Shown one piece after another: positions 1 through 9,195 of a DNA stretch of 47,124 nucleotides. Origin of the DNA: Phaeoceros laevis (taxonomy: Eukaryota > Anthocerotophyta > Anthocerotopsida > Notothyladales); contig JBNGIQ010008768.1 of the NCBI GenBank assembly GCA_049999765.1, forward strand, positions 1-47,124, written 5' to 3'. The notes beneath the pieces are model-generated. The model was given only the letters and a program-made list of their open reading frames with translations, did not search any database and was not told the DNA's origin. The position numbers and the translations under genes were made by a program. How positions within the stretch are numbered: the stretch's first letter is position 1; the number at the start of each line of letters is the position of its first letter.

Positions 1-265
1 GGATGGGGATTGTTGGCAGCCTGCTGGGCAGGAAGGTTCAAAGTGGAAAGAACATGTCACCATGTTCATAACTTCATATTTTCATTATTTTGGTATTAAG
101 TATTTACAAAAATTAAATTTTAATTACAAAACTATTAGGCAGTTATTTATCTTTCAAAACGAAAGAAATGTTTCAGTAACGTCTCAGAAATTTTAGTAAT
201 GTTTCAAGTTACAAGTTACTATGCAACTAAGACTAATATGCCAAATTGTTGAACAGAGGAAGGAA

Positions 266-345
266 GACTATTTGGGTAAAGACCCACGGTCACGAAATGC
301 AGGGTGACTATTTGGGTAAAGACCCACGGTCACAAAATGCAGGGT
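266..345. repeat. Two-unit 40-bp tandem duplication
   Basis: Two adjacent 40-bp units (266-305 and 306-345) start with gactatttgggtaaagacc and are almost identical, with a single g/a difference. They lie 70 bp before the assembly gap, so more units may be hidden in it. Confidence 0.9.
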
Positions 346-415
346 GACGAAAATGCAAAATAGAATATGTAGAGGACCCTCTAGAAAAATGCTTACTTGC
401 TGGAAGCGGCGCTCC

Positions 416-515
416 NNNNNNNNNNNNNNNNNNNNNNNNNNNNNNNNNNNNNNNNNNNNNNNNNNNNNNNNNNNNNNNNNNNNNNNNNNNNNNNNNNNNN
501 NNNNNNNNNNNNNNN
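416..515. other. Assembly gap (100 N)
   Basis: Exactly 100 undetermined bases, the usual placeholder for a scaffold gap of unknown size. Neighbouring repeats may be the reason assembly stopped here. Confidence 0.99.
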
Positions 516-778
516 ACGTTAGGGACGTTAGAAACGCCGTCAAGATTGTACCCTATTGCTAATTAACTCAAAATATATATTGTGTAAAAATCATATATAC
601 AAAAACTTAAAGTTAGAGTCGATAGAACTACTGGTAGCGATTCGAATCACGAGGTAACGAATGAGTTTACGCGAAACTCAACCTCTGCGCGAGCTTGAAT
701 TTGGCGTCGCTCGGAGCTTGAGTCACCATGCCCCAAGCTCTCGCGCGCCTCCACCCGCCATCTCCAACTCCCTAAAAC

Positions 779-836
779 CCTATCCCGTGCGACAGGATGG
801 TGACCTAAAACCTATCCCGTGCGACAGGATGGTGAC
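779..836. repeat. Two-unit tandem duplication, period 32 bp
   Basis: The string cctatcccgtgcgacaggat occurs at 779 and again at 811, each followed by ggtgac. The spacing of 32 bp indicates a tandem duplication of one unit. Confidence 0.85.
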
Positions 837-1377
837 TCAAGCTCAGGACCTTGGAGAGCGAGGGATTGGCCCGTTTTTAATGTCCGACAGGTAATTTTTC
901 CGCTCCCGTAAAATACGCTTCGGCAACTAAGTTCAAAAATGAGTAAAGCCCTCTTCATGTATTTGTGGTCGGAATGCAGTCAGCGCGGCCAACTCGGCGG
1001 AACCTGGCGAAACCATGTAGCACCTGCGGGGCTCCGTCCCGTCCATCCCTCTTTTCCCCCAGTCTGCGCCAGCAAAGCACAATGACTTATCTGGAAACTA
1101 GTAAAGCATTCCGGTGTACTGGCTGCAACGAGATTGCCAAGCGCAGCGATGCCATTAGCCTCCAACTTTGATGCCTCGTCCGGCAAGTTTCGGGCCCCGG
1201 AGTTGTGCTGCGGTGACAGAGGGGCCGTAGTATCAGAGACCTTGGCGGGGAGGCATCGGTTGCTGCCGGAGAACTGAGAAGCAGAATCTAGCAGGGCGTT
1301 TCTGGGCAGTGTGCAAGTTGCAGGAATGCACATCCGTATGGTGAAGTAGCGTCACCTGGCCAGCCGTGCAATGCGCC

Positions 1378-4279
1378 ATGTCGCATGCTTTGCAGTATCT
1401 TTGGATCGCACCCCCTGGCCGCGAGAGCCTGGCGTTCCAGCTGAAGAGCTGGAAACATCATCAGGGACGAGATAGTGGTGCTTTCAAGCAAAGCCTGCCG
1501 CACGGGCTGAGTCTCACAGTGCGAGCAGCTGCCGCGGGAGGGCCATCTCGGGAGGATGAATGTCCTTGTACTCTCAAGGATTTCGAAAACCTAGCCGAGC
1601 AGCTCCTGGGGTTAAAGAATGTGGTCAGGGAGAGGTACAGAAAAGTGGGGCCTGAGATGCGGGACAGAGTGGATCGGCTATTTGACCGGGCTGTTCTGCT
1701 GAAGAATTCCGCGGAGCGCACACCAGGAGGTCGCATTCCAGCGCAGCTCATCGCCACTCTTAAAGTTGTTCTTAGCTCCGCTATCTACATCCTAGACGGC
1801 ACCATCTTATTGCACTATGCCTGTCTTACTGAGTAATGTAGGAGTGGCTGCTTATCTTGACTGCCAACTCAACTGGTCAATGATACTGCAGTCAGACTTT
1901 GCCTTTTTGTCTGCGTCTGCTGAAGAACATGTGGACATGGTGGTTGTTTTGGTTTTCCTAACGCATATGTTCAACGTGGCTATGTTTCAGGCATTAGAGA
2001 GGGAGTTCTTTTCATTGGAAAACATCGTGAATAATGCGCTAGAAGGGCCAGTGGTGGACGATCTCAATGGAGGGGAGGCTATGGCTGAAACCTCCGGACC
2101 AGCAAGGTCAGAGCTTGAGGAACAACCTAGAAGCTTGTTTTTCCAGTCCCTAGTTCGAGAAAGCGATGTTGATCAAGTCAATGAGATGAAAGTACCGAAA
2201 GGCGAACCTCGACCCTCGTACAAGATGACGTCTCCAGATGCCCTAGTTCGAGAAAGCGATGTTGATCAAGTCAATGAGATGAAAGTACCGAAAGGCGAAC
2301 CTCGACCCTCGTATAAGATGACTTCTCCAGATGCCCTTGTAAGCAACCCCGGACCATTTAGATAGAACTAGGGTCTGTTGACATTTGCAAGCAGTAGTTT
2401 TTTTCCTACTGACAGGCTCTGGGTGTTGTTATCATCAGTGAACTCCATGAATGTGGTGTTATTCGTTTTGCTTATACGAATGCTTGTACCATGATGTCCA
2501 GGGGTCCTCTCCTCTGGCGAAGTTCCGGGCTGAAATAGAAAGACGAGTGTTAGAACAGGTACTATTTCCAGCCCGTCTTCGATGTGGGGCTATCGAAGGC
2601 CATCTCACACAAACATCAGTTTAATGCTTGTGCTGTATGAACTCTCAGCTGGTTCAGAAAAAGGGGGGTACCAGTCCAGCAGTCACGGCTGTGACTCCGC
2701 CGAAAGTATCGGATGCGCCTTCTACATCACCAGCTTTTCGAAATAGGTTGTCGGCAACATCTGAGGTTGGTGCCGTAAATGTTTGGCTGTTGTGGTTCCC
2801 GTTTTTGATCGAAGGGTTGGTCTCTTGTCATAAGTGGCGTTTAGATTCACCTGTGGTACTTGGAGTATTTAAGCGTGTTCTAACTGAACGTTACGATTGT
2901 AGGGGCTTTTTGCACCACTATATTCTGGAAATAGGTCTGGGGTACAGGCAACTAACAGATCTGGCGTAACGGCCCAACGACCTGTTGATGCGGCTGCTGT
3001 CGGGTTTGTAGCATTTTCTCCTTTCCTGGATTTTTTTCGGAAGGTGATTATATGGTATGCCACTCACTCTGAACCATACTGCTGCAGTGTGGAAGAAGTC
3101 GGAACTGCGCGGAATGCGGGTGAACTGGAGTTCATGCCACTAAGTACTGAGGCCGACAAATTGAAAGTGGAGGTCTCCCGTTACAAAATTGAGTACAAAC
3201 AAGCGAAGATGAGAGCTGATATGGCAGAGTCCCAAGTTCAAGATCTGATAGAGCAAATTGCGCATAGTGTTACACCTGACATGCACGAGCAAATGGTATG
3301 TCCCTGGCTTGGATGCTTGAAATCTAACTCGCTTACCTGAATAATGGCTCATGCAAGTACCTTGCGCAGGTTCGGAGGTTCACAGACTCTTTGGCTGACG
3401 CCCGCGTGAAAGTAGCGGAACTCACAGCTGAGACAAGGGAGAAGGAGATGATGTTGGATGCAGTGAAACAACAACTACTTAGTGAGCAGGAGGGGCTTGT
3501 GTCGAAGGTAAATTTTTGCCTTCCTTTTGCCCAACTTCGGTTGTGGAATGCTAATGGACTGTGCCCCACCTACTAAGATCACCTCCTATGTATCTCTCTT
3601 GAAGATTGCAGAGCTAACTGGGGAGCTAGCATCACGGGTGACTCTCAAAGAGATGGAATCAGCGATACACTCTGCCGTTGAGGAAGTGCAAAGGAATCTT
3701 ACAAAAGCGCAGGACAGGGCTTCAGCTCTTTCTCGCCAGCTAGAAGAGAAGGAGAGGACTCTGGAAGAAATGCGAGAAAGGTGGGAGTTAGAAAAGCAGG
3801 CATTGAACCTGGAGCTATCCATAGTGACTGAAAAGTGTGAAAGAATTGAGAATACACGAGCATGCGAGAAGGTGCAGCTCGATGAAGCCATGGAGAGGGT
3901 CAGGTTGTTGGAGGAGGAGCTTGTCAAGGTGCGGAGACGTCAGTATCCAAGCAGGGAAGAACACTATTTTGCGAAAGTTGAAGCGATAGTGGAAGAGGTC
4001 CCGAACTATACCCTGGTTGCCAACAACGGGGCCAGCAACCTTGGCTTTGTTGGTGGCAAGGAGAGTCCCGATGCCATGGGTCAAGATGAGGCGGTTACCA
4101 AGGAGAAGGCACTTGCATTATCTGAGGAGAAGGTCGAAGCACTGGAGAAATTTTTCACCTTGATGGGCGGAGTGATCAACAAGCAGGAAGTTGATGTGGA
4201 TTTTTGGATTCTTGGTGTCCGAGTGCGCTCTTCGGGAGCCCCATCTGTTATCCGGAAGATATCGAATGTAAAAGATTGA
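1378..4279 (+). CDS. Coiled-coil protein of unknown function, possibly plastid-targeted
   Basis: I do not recognise the family. Downstream exons chain in frame with good splice sites: 1991-2338, 2649-2774, 2903-3295, 3370-3507 and 3605-4279. All introns are phase 0, with donors such as gtaagc and gtatgt. The first exon (about 1378-1810) has a basic, Ser/Ala-rich N-terminus with a possible transit cleavage near VRAAAA, then a helical segment. Its junction to 1991 is unresolved, because no phase-compatible donor stands out. The 3' half is a long coiled coil rich in Glu, Lys and Leu (for example EEKERTLEEMRERWELEKQ). Exon 2 carries a 93-bp tandem duplication that repeats 31 residues. An upstream exon near 974 with a basic Ser-rich start is possible. 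It is the only intact gene on the plus strand. Alternatives are a MAR-binding-filament-like or other structural protein; this is guesswork. Confidence 0.6.
2149..2334 (+). repeat. 93-bp in-frame tandem duplication in the coiled-coil gene
   Basis: Units 2149-2241 and 2242-2334 differ at only a few third-codon positions (gtac/gtat, acg/act). The length is divisible by three, so 31 residues beginning LVRESDVDQVNEMKVPKGEP are repeated without breaking the frame. This is a recent duplication. Confidence 0.95.
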
Positions 4280-5143
4280 TGACTTATGTGCACTCTATCT
4301 CAAGCTGAGGGCTCTCAGGAACTGAGCTGGTACGGCCCCTTCGTAGAGCCAACCTGCTGTGTAAACGTGTGTTGACGCTTTCTCAGTTTCATGCAACTCT
4401 TTTGAAGCACTTAGGGAGAGGGCAAGTGCTGCCACAGTTCCATGAGTCGTGACATCACTTTCAAGTTCACTCACGTACAAGAGTAACAAAACTCATGACT
4501 TCTGTCTAACGAGAAGGAAGGTGAAAGGCACCATCAGGACCCTTCCTGAACACGTCCTCTCGAAGACAAAGCCACCACTTGCTATTTGCCCCTCGCTAGA
4601 CATCGATTCCGTCACCGTGCACCATGTTACCACAGCAATCTTCATGCAAATTCGCACGTAAACCTTGGAGACTTGCTCACCTAGCTGTGTGAATAGTCAA
4701 TGACAACAGTTGCTCAAACTCTCAGGGCTTTCCTTGGAGCAGTTGGTGTTCCTTAATCTGACCATGAACCCGCTGCCTCTGACGCAGAGCAGACCCTGGA
4801 ATTTAAACCGAGCACTGTATCCAAGAGGGCACGGGTCCAACATTTAACTCGAAACCTGAAAACACACTTCCCACAAGTAGTGCTTCTCACAATTGAGTAG
4901 CGGTTGAGCCTATACTGGCCCCTACTGCCACCAGAATGCGGCCTCATGGATCACCATGATGAACATTTACCCCTTCATTCTTGAAAAACAGGATCTGCAC
5001 AAGACCAGATAAACTCCCCCTGCATCTGTCTAGAAGAGAGAGCCAGAAAACTGGGTCAAGCCCTCCTCCTTTTCATTGGAATCCGTCCCAGTGCTCCGAA
5101 TGATCTTCGAATTTCTGGCACTTGCGTTGATAGAAATTTTTCT
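4280..5143. other. Convergent intergenic region
   Basis: Lies between the 3' ends of the plus-strand coiled-coil gene and the minus-strand cpSRP43 gene. I see no further gene or repeat; it should hold both 3' untranslated regions. Confidence 0.5.
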
Positions 5144-6768
5144 TCACTTCTTCAACTGCAATGCCTCGTATTCGGCAATAATCTCGTCAGCGACATTTTC
5201 AGCCGGCTCCCAGGTGTTCTCTTCAGAGTCTGCCCACTTGACCAAGTATTCAACCTTTCCACCGACTTCTCTTTTGTCTAAAGCCTGCTCGGCGATGCCA
5301 TATTCAAGTCCTCCTTCATAGTCCTTGATCAAGTCTTCTCCCACATCCCCTGCCTGAACCCAGCTGTCCTCAGACTCGTCGCTCCACTTCACAAGGTATT
5401 CTGTGATTCCACGTTCCCCTACGCGCTTATCCAATATTTGTTCTACTTCAACAGTCTCAAATATTGACTCATCAAGAAGCTTCACTACCTGCATTTTTTA
5501 GAACCAGGAGGAGTAATCAACCTCTTCATTGATCTAAGATGTTTGACAACCTGAAGAACTCCTAAAACTTGGTGGTCTCACCTGATCAAGAGCTAATCTT
5601 TTGGCGAAGAGCATGGGGTTCGTCTTAGGCATCCCATTTAAGAGGTCTTGGGCCAGCTTTAGCGATGACCTGCCCTTGTTGTCTTCTAGTTCTGGATCAG
5701 CCTCAAGCTCCAAAAGGGCTCGAACAACACTGGTATGGACGTAACCCGAGGCAATGTGCAGAGCTGTATAGCCATCCTTGTCCTGCCAGTGCACATCTGC
5801 CCCCGCCTCGACCAAAGCCCGCACACACCTGCGTCCAGAGACAAGGTTTACCCTGGTGCCCAAACGCCACCACCTGCCATCAACTAGGCTACTTACAAAA
5901 GCACCAGGCATTACCTTTCGGATCCCATGCCTGCAGCAAAGAGTAGGGCAGTGCGCTGATTCTCATCAATGGCGTCTACATCTCTCCCTTCCTCCTGCAA
6001 TATCTCAAGAAGCTTTTGATCTTCGGCCTTGCGTGCAGCCTGCCACCAGGGCTGTTCGTACTCGGATAGCACATCCCTAGCGACATTGGCCGCAGGCTCC
6101 CAAGAATCAGGGTGGTCGTCCTTCCATTCAATCAAATACTGTGTTGTTCGGTCAACCACTCGACTGCCAAGAATCTTGCTCACTTCTCCGTAAGTCTCCT
6201 CTCCTTCTTCGTCCGACGAAGACTCCTCCCAAACTGGCTCCTCTTCCTCCTCACTGCCGGAGTTTCTAGTAGCAGCACCATTCCCAGCTTTGATAGTATC
6301 CTTGTCCTTAGTAAGAGTACCCTCAGCTTGCAAACAGCGAGCCGGTCTTGAAGTACGGTGGAGGTGAACCTGGTGCGTGACTCGTCTCCAGATGCATCGC
6401 TGTCCTGAGGGGCACGCACATTGCAGGATTTGACAGGCAATAAGGAGTCCACATTTATAAAAACTACAAAATTTACAGACCCCTGCAACAAGTTCATTCC
6501 CTCTCACCATCTCAACAGCACAACCGTAACGGAAAAATGCCACAACATGGAACCCGCCATTCGTACCTGAACTGGAAGCCGAACACCTGCCAGCAGATGC
6601 AGCGATTCTGATGGCGGAAGAGCTGCAACGAGCTCGCATGCCCGCGTTGGCATTCCATCCAGCAGCCCTTGCGGAGCAGGTGCTGCTGAAGCCGTCAGGA
6701 GGCAAGGAATCGTGCGATTTCCAGGCCCCCGTACAGGGCGCAGCAGCAAGGGACTGCATTGCCGCCAT
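5144..6768 (-). CDS. CAO: Chloroplast signal recognition particle 43 kDa protein (cpSRP43)
   Basis: cpSRP43 is the stromal chaperone that, with cpSRP54, carries light-harvesting chlorophyll proteins to the thylakoid. Exons, 5' to 3': 6567-6768, 5915-6326, 5582-5828, 5144-5488. They join in frame to about 401 residues, close to the roughly 370 of angiosperm homologues. The order is a Ser/Ala/Arg-rich transit peptide, an acidic Glu/Ser stretch, chromodomain 1 ([19 protein letters not shown]), ankyrin repeats ([28 protein letters not shown]), then chromodomains 2 ([14 protein letters not shown]) and 3 ([19 protein letters not shown]). This is the full family architecture. The start is taken as MAAMQSL at 6768; an in-frame ATG at 6789 would add seven residues. 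The first intron (6327-6566) is inferred from a tcag|gtacg donor and because its translation is Cys-rich and unlike the family. Confidence 0.95.
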
Positions 6769-6794
6769 GGGGCAATGCCTGGCTAACATGGAGG

Positions 6795-6986
6795 CTATGC
6801 CCCTTGCTGCTCCTCCTTGCCTGCAACCAATTCCCTGCCCTCGTGCTTTGTCTTGCCTCTGCAGTTGGACAGCTCTAACTCCCCTTTCAACAGACGACGA
6901 AACTGGTCCCGGATGAACTCAACAACAGGGGGTCCGAATCTACCCATCTTATCCGAAAGCCCAGATTCGCAGGCCAAACTTAACAT
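6795..6986 (-). CDS. 63-residue upstream ORF abutting cpSRP43
   Basis: An ATG-initiated ORF ends with TAG five bases before the ATG at 6789. The peptide begins [20 protein letters not shown] and continues with charged, helix-like sequence ([19 protein letters not shown]). It is either an upstream ORF in the cpSRP43 leader, a small separate protein in a dicistronic transcript, or chance. I know of no family match. Its position makes an effect on cpSRP43 translation plausible, but this is inference. Confidence 0.3.
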   Translation of the reverse strand: MLSLACESGLSDKMGRFGPPVVEFIRDQFRRLLKGELELSNCRGKTKHEGRELVAGKEEQQGA

Positions 6987-6989
6987 GAA

Positions 6990-7732
6990 CAGGTTTTAGG
7001 GTTTGGACTTTCCACGCGTTCCACTTATTTAGGTCGTCATTTGTGAAGGGGATTCTCAAGTTCATGCCGGCTCGCTGGAGGGCTCAAATTCAGGTGTCCG
7101 AAGAGCAGCCGCGTTTTAGCCTTGTTTGTCTTGTGGGTTGTCCGTCTTGTTGCCAAGGTTTTCCTACGCTGAAAGCATGGTTGGGGGCCAAGTGAGGATA
7201 CTTCCAATCTCAGAATAGGCGCCTTCGGTTCTTCGAAGGAGCCTCTGCGTGATGGCTTTTATGTCATAGTTACACTGATGGCTCCCTTCTCTTGTTCGTC
7301 AGCTTCATCGGGTCTTGTTCCGGGTAACGGTGCACACTAGGGTTCGCACCTAGCAGGATTTCCAGATGCTACCTCTATCCCGGCGAGTCAATTGATAATG
7401 TCTCCTGGCTCAAGACTGTGTCGGTGAGCCCTTACAACTCTCGACAGCACACAGATTAGTCCTCAGCAGGCACAGACGACAGATGACAGACAAGGCAAGC
7501 ACCGAGCAGTAGCAGATTTCGTTGCTCTAGCTTACACCTCTCAGTGTAAGCTAGAGTTCGGTCCGTTGTTTTTTGTTCGTGTTTGTAATTGAACTTTATT
7601 TCATCACAAGCCACGGACAACCTTACTTTGGTTTACACTAGAGTGCAGCTTAGGACTACGTTACGAATGGCATCGTAATCTTCAAGTTGATTTGGCGGCT
7701 TCCCTTCTCAGAGTCGATGTTTACGTTTGACC
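6990..7732. other. cpSRP43 upstream region and PDI-like 3' flank
   Basis: No coding sequence seen. About 7080-7732 belongs to one arm of the inverted duplication described under 7080-7940 and contains a perfect 13-bp hairpin at 7525-7556. Confidence 0.6.
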
Positions 7733-7940
7733 CTACTTCAGGGCAGCTTCAAGTCTTAAACCTTTGATGATAGCCACAGCAGTCCGCTGGTCTCGCCCGT
7801 TCCCTAGATAATAGGGGTACTCGGATTGACCGAGACCCGGAGACGTTTTGAAAATCTTCAAGGTTGGGAATTGATCCACTCCATGTATGCTACACAACTT
7901 GCGGTTTTTCTCGACGGTGCAATCAACAGCGGCCAAAATG
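7080..7940 (-). repeat. Parental arm of an inverted segmental duplication (partner 15430-16410)
   Basis: Read on the minus strand, this segment matches the plus strand of 15430-16410 in the same order. It runs from the 3' half of the PDI-like coding region, through a 3' flank containing tgcctgctgaggac, to a block reading tatcctcacttggcccc. Identity is high in blocks and interrupted by insertions and deletions. This arm carries the intact gene, so it is probably the source copy. Confidence 0.85.
7525..7556. repeat. Perfect inverted repeat: 13-bp arms, 6-nt loop
   Basis: ctctagcttacac (7525-7537) is followed by loop cctctca-type bases 7538-7543 and the exact complement gtgtaagctagag (7544-7556). 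It lies about 180 bp beyond the stop of the PDI-like gene, probably in its 3' untranslated region or just past it, and would form a stable RNA hairpin if transcribed. Confidence 0.9.
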
Positions 7941-8245
7941 ATGGGAGGTTTGTCGTACTTCAACACCAAGGCTGCAGCCTCATAGTCGTCTGCCAGCGCC
8001 TGGCAGTTAGGGCACCAGGGCGCGTAGAAGTTTACCAGCACGAAGGAATACTTCTTCACGGTCTCATCGAAGTTGGTTGCATCCAGCTCCTGCACCGCGC
8101 TCCCAATCACGAAGCTCAAGTGCTTTCCACTCTCCTCACCCACAACCAGACCTTGCTCGTTTGGAATTGCTAGCGCCGCCGTCATTAGCATTGCCAAAAA
8201 CGCAGCTGCCGCTTTCGGGGACGCCGACGCCATTGCAGAGCTCAT
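7733..8245 (-). CDS. Secreted/ER one-domain PDI-like thioredoxin protein, CPNC active site
   Basis: A single exon encodes about 170 residues. A hydrophobic signal peptide (AAAAFLAMLMTAALA) is followed by one thioredoxin fold: VLVNFYAPWCPNCQALADDY holds the active site, and FPTLKIF holds the cis-proline strand. The body resembles the first catalytic domain of protein disulfide isomerases, but the usual CGHC is CPNC, the second domain is absent and no KDEL-type tail is present (it ends EAALK). Expected role is thiol-disulfide exchange in the secretory pathway; the changed dipeptide would alter redox potential. The start is MSSAM at 8245; MASASPK at 8233 is equally good. The longer ORF begins at a TTG and was not used. 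A decayed copy lies at 15430-15657. Confidence 0.8.
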   Translation of the reverse strand: MSSAMASASPKAAAAFLAMLMTAALAIPNEQGLVVGEESGKHLSFVIGSAVQELDATNFDETVKKYSFVLVNFYAPWCPNCQALADDYEAAALVLKYDKPPIILAAVDCTVEKNRKLCSIHGVDQFPTLKIFKTSPGLGQSEYPYYLGNGRDQRTAVAIIKGLRLEAALK

Positions 8246-9195
8246 TCCTCGTAAAAACGTTCCAACTCTCAACAAGCTCGTCCGGCTAAAGACTCACATT
8301 TTGCCTACAGCTCAACAAATCACAGCATCTATTCGCTGGCATAAATTCACAGCTCAACCACCAAGCCTTCCAAATTACCCCACTTAGCTCAACCACAACG
8401 ACTCCGAAACTACTCCACTTCGAAATTACTTCACATTCTAATCTGCTTGTTCCAACACGTACTTTAGTATTAGGAGCTTCTCGGCCCTAAGCATGTATCA
8501 GCTTGGTGGCTTAATCAGTGGCTGGCTAGTCTGACTGACTAGCAGCCTGCACCTCATAGTTCGAGTCTTCTTTGAGAGCCAGTTGAGTGATGAGCCCGGG
8601 GAAGCAAAGGGGCCAGATACAATAGCCACCAGCGACACCTCTGGAATAGGAGTGCATGCGACTGAGCAATCAGCCATTGCAGACTCGAGCAGCCAGACCT
8701 CCAGCCCGTGCAGGCAGCGCAACTGCTGGTGCCCTACCAGCAAGCATTTGCGCCGACGGGTCGCTGGCCACTCCAGGCAGGCCCCTAGTGCCTGCACCGC
8801 CGCATAGTAGCAAGTTGGCCCGTGGGACAGTGAAGATCTCAGCTGAGGCTGAGCTTGCCACAAGTTCCTTTGACACAGTCCCTTGGATTTCATTTACCCT
8901 GCATGCGCAACACCAAAGACACCAATAAGTAAGTCTTTCAAGACTGATCTTAAGAGAACAGGTTCAGTAATACACATGTTGCCAAATTCTATCACCCTGA
9001 GTGTCCGCCTGTCTGCTCTAACGAAAACTCGGCCACACCAAATAATTGCAGGCTTTGGTAGATAACATCCTGTGCATCGCAACTGAATAGCCCTCTGCTT
9101 GTGTATATTCTCCACGCTGGGTAAGTTTAGGATGAACAAACTCTGCTATCAGGCAAGTGTTCAACCTACGGTATTTGCAGACTTCAAGATAAACA
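8246..9195. other. Intergenic region between PDI-like gene and PPR gene
   Basis: It should hold the PDI-like promoter and the PPR 3' untranslated region. Small ORFs on both strands have no features I can support. Confidence 0.5.

Larger units (their letters stand above)
1..973. other. Left-edge intergenic region without a gene
   Basis: AT-rich at the far left, then more GC-rich. It holds an assembly gap and two short tandem duplications listed separately. I see no coding sequence with splice signals or recognisable protein. It may include the promoter of the plus-strand gene that follows. Confidence 0.5.

Noticed and set aside
266-842. Short repeats as a possible CRISPR array
   Set aside because: Only two units each, no spacers, and the genome is eukaryotic.
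6327-6566. Cys-rich insert between the transit peptide and acidic region of cpSRP43
   Set aside because: It is flanked by tcag|gtacg and ttgcaag| splice signals with matching phase, and family members lack it. It was treated as an intron.
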